Positions 31,301 through 37,300 of a stretch of 64,000 nucleotides of DNA are shown piece by piece (the stretch's first letter is position 1; each line of letters opens with the position of its first letter). The position numbers were made by a program, and so were the translations under genes. Source of the stretch: Comamonadaceae bacterium PBBC2 (GTDB taxonomy: Bacteria; Pseudomonadota; Gammaproteobacteria; Burkholderiales; Burkholderiaceae_C). The notes beneath the pieces are model-generated. The model searched no databases and was not told where the DNA came from. It saw nothing but the letters and a program-made list of their open reading frames with translations. Where the stretch lies: NCBI GenBank assembly GCA_002255935.1, contig NKIO01000006.1, positions 1-64,000 of the forward strand, in the 5' to 3' direction.

Positions 31301-34300
31301 TCGGTGGCCGTCAGCAGCCTGGACAAGACCGAGGTCTTGAACAACGCAGGCTCCTTGGCCATTGGCGGCTTGGGCATGAGCGCGGGTGTGGCCTTGACCA
31401 CACTGGGCGGTGCCAACAGTGCGAGCATCAGCTCGTCCAGCTTGACCGCCACGGGCGGTGTCAGTGTGGACGCTGGCACGCGTGAGTTGCACGCGGGCAC
31501 CAAGTCCATCCAAAGCCGTGCGATTGCCGGGGCGGGTGGCTTGGTGGGCTTGGGCGCTGCGGTGTCGCTGGCCAAAAACGACACGGCCAACTCGGCCTCG
31601 CTGTCGGGCACGGTCACAGCCGGGGGTGCCGTGAATGTGAGCGCCTTGGACGACACGTCCATGCGAAGTGAATCCTATGGCGCATCGGTGGGCGCGGTCA
31701 GTGTCGGCGTGGTGATCGCCAAGGCCGAGCAAACCGGCAGCGTGCTCACGCAGGTGGGCGGCAGCATCACCGGCCAGGGCGTGAACATCAGTGCGCAGCG
31801 CGACGCCACCACCAACGCCTATGCCAAAGGCGGCTCGGCCGGTGTGGTCTCGGGCAGCGGCGCAGAGGCCGATGCCACCGACAGCAGTTCGGTCAAAGTT
31901 TCATTGGCCAGCGGCATCAGTCTGAATGCTCAGCAAGGCGCCTTGACGATTGCCGCCAGCAGCAACCCCAACGCCAACACCGAGGCCCTCGGGGTATCGG
32001 TGGCCTCGGGTGTGGCCATGGGTGTGTCCATCGCCAAATCGTCCGTGTCCTCTGAAGTCGAGGTCAAGAGCCTGGGCAGTATGACCTTGACTGGGCAGTC
32101 CATCAACATTTCGTCCGTTCTGGGGGCGGGCGATTCGGCGGCCAGCAGCAGCGCCACCGCGGGTTCTGGCGGCATGTTGATGGGCGCCACCGGCGTGTCG
32201 GCCACTTCAGAAAACAAAGGCTCGGCCAAGGTCACTTTGGCCGGTCAAGCCTTGGTCACCACCACGGGCGATGTGGCCGTGAGCGCCATCGATTCGATGG
32301 ACGTCACATCATTTGCCACCGGCATTGGTGCCGGTTTTGTGGGCCTGGGCTTGGCCTTTGCCAAGTCCACCAGCGACACCACCGTGGCCGCGCAGGCCAA
32401 CCAGTTCAAAGGTCTGGTGGGCGGCTCATTGCAGATCACGGCCACCGGCAATGAAAGCATCAACAGCGAGGCCATTGCGGGCTCGGGCGGCATGGTGGCG
32501 GGTGCGGGTGCCGATTCGCGCATCGAACATGACCAATCGGTCACGGCCGATTTGGGCTCAGGCAGTGGCAACACGCTGACGGTGGGCACCGTGGCCACGG
32601 TCAATGCCACGCGCCAGGTGCGCTACAACGTGCACAGCACCTCGGCCACGGCGGCAGCTTTGGGGGCATCGGGCGCAGTCACCAAGGCCTATGTGGATGG
32701 TTCGGCCACAGCCCGGGTGCTCGACAGCACCAAGCTGGTGGCCGATGGCCTGCGCGTGCTGGCCACCAATGACTTGGCGCGCACCGATTTGCAGGCGCAA
32801 AACGCCGAAGGCGGTGGCGGCGGTGTGATCAGCGGCGCAGGCGCAGACATCTACACCCGCATGAACGGCGATGCGCTGGCCAGCGTGGGCAACAGCGCCA
32901 ACATCACCCTCGAGGGCTTGCTGGAAGTGCGGGCCTACAACGAAATCCATGGCTCTTCGCGTGGCCAGATGGATGTGGCCGGTGCCATCCCCATCGCTTT
33001 GGTGGAAACCAAGATCGAGTCCACCGCCAATGCCGATGCCAAGGTGGGCAACAGCACCACCGTCAACAACTATGGTGAGACGCACGTCAATGCGCTGTCT
33101 TACATCGACTTGGAGGCCAATTCGGTCTCCAAGACCTATGGTCTGGCTGCAGCCGCGCAAGGCAATGCCTATGCCACGGCCAATGTGAACAACCGGGTGA
33201 CGATCGGCACTGGCACCGAGATCCGCAGTGCCGAGGCGATTGATTTGTTGGTGGGCCAAGACAAAGACTTCAACCGCAACAAACACTTTGTGACGGCACG
33301 GGTAGATTTGTTCAACCACGCGGCCATCCCGGTCTCGATCAACCCCGAGGCCGAAGCCACGGCCAATGTGAACAACAGCCTGACGGTGAATGCCACGGCC
33401 ATCCGCTCGGGCGCCACCATCAAGCTCGGTGGCATCGAAGGCTCCTATGTGGTCGAGGGCAAAGGCAAAGTCAGTGACTGGACGCGTGACCTGGGCGAGA
33501 TGATGGGCCTGAGCAGCGAGTACGGCAGCTCCAAAAAGAACATGAGCACTACGGCCAGCTTGAGCGGTGAATTTGAAGCGGGGTATGGCAATAAGCAGCG
33601 CATTATTTTCGGACCCCTGGGTAATGTGGTGTCTCAAGAAGGCGATGTCCGCTACACCATCACCAACGAAGATTTGGGTGCCAGTGCGGGTGCGTATGTG
33701 GCTCGACTTTACGACCAGCTGGCACGTTACGGCGACGTACCAGAAATTCGCGCCTTTGTTGAAGCAGAACTGAGCTTTTACTTTGCCTCCATGATCCGCG
33801 AAGGACTTGCCGATTCTTACCAGCAAGACGGCAAGACGGTCTATGTGGCTTTGTCTGATGTCAGTGCCAATTTCTTGAACATCAAGAATTTGCGCGCTGG
33901 CAGTGGCAACATCGAGCTGTACGGCAACAGCGTGACGGGTACTGCCAAGCTGACGGCCCGTGCTGATTCGGAGATTTACATTGAAAACCGCAGTCCATTG
34001 AACTTGCGTGTTTTCAACATGACCGTGGACGCCAATGGGGGCTTTGTCAAGTACAACGGTACTTACATCAAAGACAAAGCTGAAATTGGACTGCTCAATG
34101 CCAATCAACAATCCACCTTGTTGACGGTTGACAGCATCGACACCCGAGAGCGTTCGGGGTCGGCATTGGCGCTGCCAAGTCTGACAGTGAAAAACACATA
34201 CATTCCGTTGAGTGTGCACACATGGACAGAGGCTGACGTTGATGCAGGGCGAAATGTCTTTAAAGTCGAGGCGCCAGACAAGACTTGGGCCAACTTGTAT

Positions 34301-37300
34301 GAGGATGAGATCAGGGCTCCCGAGTTGCGTGTCAATGGCACGCTTTACAACAAGCTGGGCACCATCAATTTGAGCAACACGGGGGGCAGCATTTCTGTGG
34401 TGGCCGAGACGGCGGGCTACACCCCGCGCTTGGATGGCAAGGAAATTACCGTCACTGCGGGCAAAAATTTCATGCTGTCGTCGCCCAGCATCAGCCAGTC
34501 GGTGGGGGGCTCCCCCGAGTCGCTTTATGCAGTGCACTACACAAATGACCAAGAAGCACTGATGAACAAGCTGGGCATTGACATTTGCGGTCATGCCCGA
34601 CCTGTGAATTTGGATGTGAGCTACAACGCCAACTGTTTGGTCAATGGCGCCGGTGGCATCTATGCCAGCGGCGGTATCTTCATGGGCGCGCGTTACCTCA
34701 ACGTCAACGGCACCATCCAGTCTGGACGGGCCGATTACAACGTCACGCTGACAGCCGCTTCCGTCGGAACGCAAATCACCAACTGGCAGACCCAATGGCG
34801 TCGTAACCGAGGCACCTACTTGGCCAATGGCACATCGTCCATGATTCAGATCTCGGGGCCTTTGCCTACCGACAGTGAGTCCGAGATCAACAGACTCTAC
34901 GGCATTGGCAAGATCAGCATCACGGACCGCACCAATGCGATCAATGCCATGGCGGCGCGTCGCTTGCAGCCGGTCATTTATTACGATGCCGAATCCAACC
35001 GCATCAAAGTCGCGCCGACCAATGTGACCGGCGGCCTGGTGGAGTTGGTGGGATCGGTCATCAACACCGGCGGCGGTGTGATCCGTGCACTCGATGGCTA
35101 TGCCCGCATGAACATCGACAACCAGACCAGCTACGGCATTGACCTGTTGGGTTTGGACACCGGAGGTGACAAGGGCGTGATCCGCATCACCGACTTGAAT
35201 AAACCGATCTATAACGGATCGGGCGTGGTCACTTCGTACGAGGTGACCACCTACGAAAAAGATGCCAACGGTATCTTCAAAGGCACGGTGACCGATGGCC
35301 GTGCCCCGGGGGCACGGGTGATCTCGGTGATCAACAATTCCTTGAGCAGTCCTTCTGGCAGCGTCAAGGCGCGTTTCAATTACGACCCGCTGGACAACAG
35401 CACTTATTCATGGTCAGCAGGTTACGAGACGCTGGCTGAGAAAAAATATTATTACGAGAAGTCTTCTTACTTGGGCTTCATCAACGGCGGAAGCGTCTCC
35501 TGGAACAACATCAATACAGTGGTCAAAACGACCAATGCCATGCCCGAGGACATCTTTGTCAGCACCACAGTGCCCCTTGGGAACAACGCGAATTTTTCGA
35601 TGGAAGTTAAAAAATCCATCACGGATGCGGAGGTAGAAACCTATTTCCGTTCGTGGCGAAAATGTGGTTTCCTGTGCATCAAGAAAACCTATTATGTGGA
35701 TCGTCGCACCGAGGTGGGGTACAAATACTTGTACACCCAGCGCGTGAAGGCCGACCGTCCCATCAATGTGGAGTTGGTGGGTTATGACACCGGTGCTTTG
35801 ACCGTGAGCAGCGTGGGCGACATTCGCCTGGGCGGCAACATCTCCAATGCCAGCGGCAATGTGTCCTTGACGTCCACCAACGGCAGCATCACGCAGTTGT
35901 CGGGCGGCGCGGTGGTGGAGGGCATTGGCCTGAACTTCCGAGCCAAGTCGGGCATCGGCATCCAGGCCGCGCCCATCAACCTGATCACAGGCAATGGCTC
36001 GTTCACAGCCGTGACCGATTCAGGTTCCATCGCATTCCACTCCAACAGCGGGCCTTTGCGCATCAACCGCGTATCGACCACGGGAGAAGTCTGGCTCGAT
36101 GGCGCAGGTGACATCCTGGGGCTGGACCCCAGCATCGTGCACGTGACCGGCAAGAAAATTTACCTGTCTGCGCCTTCGGGCGGCATTGGCGAGTTCAACT
36201 CGGATGGCACGGTCAAATCGACACTCAACATCCAGACCCAAGACTCGACCTTGGGCGGCCTGACCGCCAAAGCGCGGGGCGGCATCGCCATCAAACAGCC
36301 CACCGGCAATTTGTGGGTGAACCAGGTGATCTCGGGCGGCGATGTGTACTTGGAAACCGGTGGTGACCTGATCGACAACAACCGCAACGAAACGCGTGAC
36401 GAGCGCACCGAAGCCGAATTGCTGGCTTTGTGGAGTTCGTCGGCTTTGCAAGGCGCATCGGCCGAGACCAGCAGGCAGGCTACCCTGAACTTGACCCGCA
36501 CCCAATACCGCCGCTATTGGGCGCTGCGCGATGTGCGCGACGTGGTCACTGACGGCAGTGGCAACGTCACCAGTTATGCCGCCGACACCATCACCGCCGA
36601 TTACAAATACAACATGCCGACCGAAGACCGTCAGAAGTTGCTGGACGCGGGCATCAGCGAGGTCCAGTTGGCCAAGACCGAGGCCGACCGCACGGCCGAG
36701 GTGTTGGCACTGGACAAGCAGTTTGGCAAAACGGTGTACCAGACGAACAACGACAAGATCATTGCGGCGATCAACACGGCCAACGTGGCGGCAGGCAAGA
36801 GCGAAGTGGGAGCCTTGTCCACCTGGTCTGATGCCGAACTGAAGAACCCCTTGCCCAAGTCGATCTTCTCCAAGAGTTCGACCAGCACGCAAACCCGCAT
36901 TGAGGAACCCAACGTGGTGGGCAACCGTGTGGTGCTCAAGCCTGGCGGCAAGATCGGCAAAGACGATGGTTCGGTGACGATCCCCTTGCTCAAGGCCACG
37001 CGTTTGGCGCAGGGCAAGACGGCCGCACTGACCGACGATGAAAAGCTGGTCATCATGTCGGCCGAGACCGACGACATGTCGCTCAACCGCGACACTTGGA
37101 CGCTGACGGTGGTCAAGAAGGACACCTTCAACGTGCTGTCCAACCGCTTGAACGTCACGTCCAACGGCTTCGTGTACTTGGGAGCCGACACCACAGACAC
37201 CTTCCCCAATGGCGGCACCGCCAACCTGGAGCGGGTGATTGGCACCGGCGAAATCCGCATCAAAGTGTCCGACTCGATTTTGAACGTGGCGGATGCGGGC

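Noticed and set aside
32558..34795. 745-codon minus-strand frame inside the TpsA gene
   Set aside because: Repeat-derived antisense frame without start context or recognisable motifs.
35650..35690. CGFLC in TpsA as a metal-binding or thioredoxin-like site
   Set aside because: The spacing is C-x3-C with no second ligand pair or thioredoxin context visible; kept only as an unusual cysteine pair.
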